A stretch of 10,086 nucleotides of DNA from Euzebyaceae bacterium (GTDB lineage Bacteria > Actinomycetota > Nitriliruptoria > Euzebyales > Egibacteraceae): NCBI GenBank assembly GCA_013698135.1, contig JACCVM010000065.1, forward strand, positions 1 to 10,086, in the 5' to 3' direction. How positions within the stretch are numbered: the first letter of the stretch is position 1; each line of letters opens with the position of its first letter. Shown piece by piece: positions 9,060 to 10,086 of the stretch. The position numbers and the translations under genes are program-made. The notes beneath the pieces were generated by a model that made no database searches, was not told the DNA's origin, and was given only the letters and a program-made list of their open reading frames with translations.

Positions 9060-10086
9060 ATGCATGGGCTGCTTCGTGGCACCCTGCCGGTCGTGTCGAC
9101 GACGGCTGTCTCGAACGCCCCTTGGACGCTGCTGGCCAGCGATCACTGGCGCGTGCAGGTTGACCTGCCGGCGATCGTGCGCCCGGACGCCGCTCGTCGG
9201 GGCGCGATCTGCGAGCGGGGGCAGGGCGCGACCGTCCGCCGCGCCGAGCCGGGACCGGCGGGTCCCCTGCTGCTGGAGGCCGCCAGTCTCGCCGGCGGCA
9301 CGCGGCTGCAGGTGTGGGGGTCGCCTCGGACGTCGGCAGCGGCGCGTGAGGCGGCCCTGACCGCAGCGGCCGGCTGGGCAGGGCTGCACGACGACCCCAC
9401 CGGACTGGAAGCTGTGGCCGGCGCGCACACGGTGGTCGGGCGGGCCGTCCTCCGGCTCGGTGAGGTGCGGCTGTCGCGGACACCGCGGTTGCTCGAGGCG
9501 CTGGGACGTTCGGTGCTCGAACAGCTCGTGCAGTCGGTGGAGGCACACCGCTCGATCGCCCAGGTGGTGAGCCGGACCGGCACGTCAGCGACAGGCTCGC
9601 TGTGGTGCTGGCCCACCCCGGTCCAGCTGGGCGCCACCCCCGCCTGGTCGCTGCGACGCTGCGGCGTATCGCTGCGCAGCGCGGGGGCGCTGCATGCGGG
9701 CTGTGTCGACGACGCCGGCCTGGAGCGGGCTCGCAGGGCGGCGGTGGCCGGTGGCGGCTGGGAGACGCTCGACAGGCGCCTGCGCGCGCTGCCCGGCGTC
9801 GGTATATGGACCAGCGCCGAGACCAGGCTGCGCCTCGGCGATCCCGACGCGGTCAGCGTCGGTGACTACCACCTGCCGACGGTGGTTGGCCGTGCCTTGG
9901 GCGGCGAGAGCGGGGACGGGCCCGGCGGCAAGTGGACCGACGCGGGGATGCTGCAGCTGCTGGAGCCCTTCGCCGGCCAGCGAGGGCGGGTCATCCGCCT
10001 GGTGGAGCGGGCCGCGTCCCAGTGCCTGGCCCCCCGGGCCCCTCGACGAGCCCCTCGGGCGGCCCTGTCGGCGCATCGCTACTGGT
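9060..10086 (+). CDS. DNA-3-methyladenine glycosylase, AlkA-type (HhH-GPD family), partial at the right edge
   Basis: A base-excision repair enzyme that removes alkylated purines. About 342 codons are visible and no stop is reached. The N-terminal part (about 15-120) is the variable domain of actinobacterial members. The HhH-GPD domain starts near LGRSVLEQLVQSVEAHRSI (about 150). The helix-hairpin-helix is LPGVGIWTSAE (G246 in GVG), and the catalytic aspartate is D269 in VSVGDYHLP. No lysine follows the hairpin, which fits a monofunctional glycosylase without AP-lyase activity. The end (FAGQRGRVIRLVERAA, then an Arg/Pro-rich tail) matches the family's usual C-terminus, so little should be missing. 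The start is uncertain: ATG 9060 and GTG 9093 are in frame and neither has a convincing ribosome site. It begins about 40 bases after the sigma terminator. A rare ATA codon is at 9804. The substrate range is inferred. Confidence 0.85.
   Translation, partial: MHGLLRGTLPVVSTTAVSNAPWTLLASDHWRVQVDLPAIVRPDAARRGAICERGQGATVRRAEPGPAGPLLLEAASLAGGTRLQVWGSPRTSAAAREAALTAAAGWAGLHDDPTGLEAVAGAHTVVGRAVLRLGEVRLSRTPRLLEALGRSVLEQLVQSVEAHRSIAQVVSRTGTSATGSLWCWPTPVQLGATPAWSLRRCGVSLRSAGALHAGCVDDAGLERARRAAVAGGGWETLDRRLRALPGVGIWTSAETRLRLGDPDAVSVGDYHLPTVVGRALGGESGDGPGGKWTDAGMLQLLEPFAGQRGRVIRLVERAASQCLAPRAPRRAPRAALSAHRYW

Overview
The window is very GC-rich bacterial chromosome (roughly two thirds or more G+C by eye), densely packed, with frequent GTG starts. 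The gyrase-B-type topoisomerase, two-GAF soluble kinase, group 2 sigma factor and AlkA-type glycosylase all look actinobacterial, possibly from a deep lineage. The dapC and dapD products instead resemble the proteobacterial forms of those enzymes, so the taxonomic guess is tentative. No mobile element, phage gene, CRISPR array, tRNA or rRNA was seen. No stretch over 300 bases lacks a gene; the longest gap is 185 bases.

Layout. (1) Positions 1-1856, minus strand: most of a type IIA topoisomerase ATPase subunit (GyrB/ParE), cut by the window edge near its C-terminus. (2) An 82-base divergent gap with two inverted repeats, then, on the plus strand, a soluble orphan sensor histidine kinase with two GAF-like domains (1939-3540). 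(3) A minus-strand operon read from 7854 down to 3509: dapC, dapD, dapE and a membrane-anchored alpha/beta hydrolase. The hydrolase gene overlaps the kinase gene tail to tail by 32 bases. (4) A 185-base divergent gap, then on the plus strand a group 2 sigma-70 factor (8040-8936) closed by a strong hairpin terminator. (5) An AlkA-type DNA glycosylase gene on the plus strand that runs off the right edge.

How the genes work together. DapD, DapC and DapE catalyse three consecutive steps of the succinylase branch of diaminopimelate and lysine synthesis, feeding peptidoglycan and protein. The hydrolase starts one base after the dapE stop and is probably translationally coupled to it, but its substrate is unknown. 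The other genes are housekeeping or regulatory: DNA supercoiling or decatenation, signal sensing, promoter choice and base-excision repair.

The points most worth checking are dapD's apparent lack of a canonical start codon despite a well-placed Shine-Dalgarno sequence, a perfect 21-base tandem duplication that lengthens a loop in DapD, a SigR/SigH-like promoter motif ahead of the sigma factor gene, and the dyads between the topoisomerase and kinase genes. I do not see evidence for an undescribed multi-gene system here; the interest lies in these small oddities.
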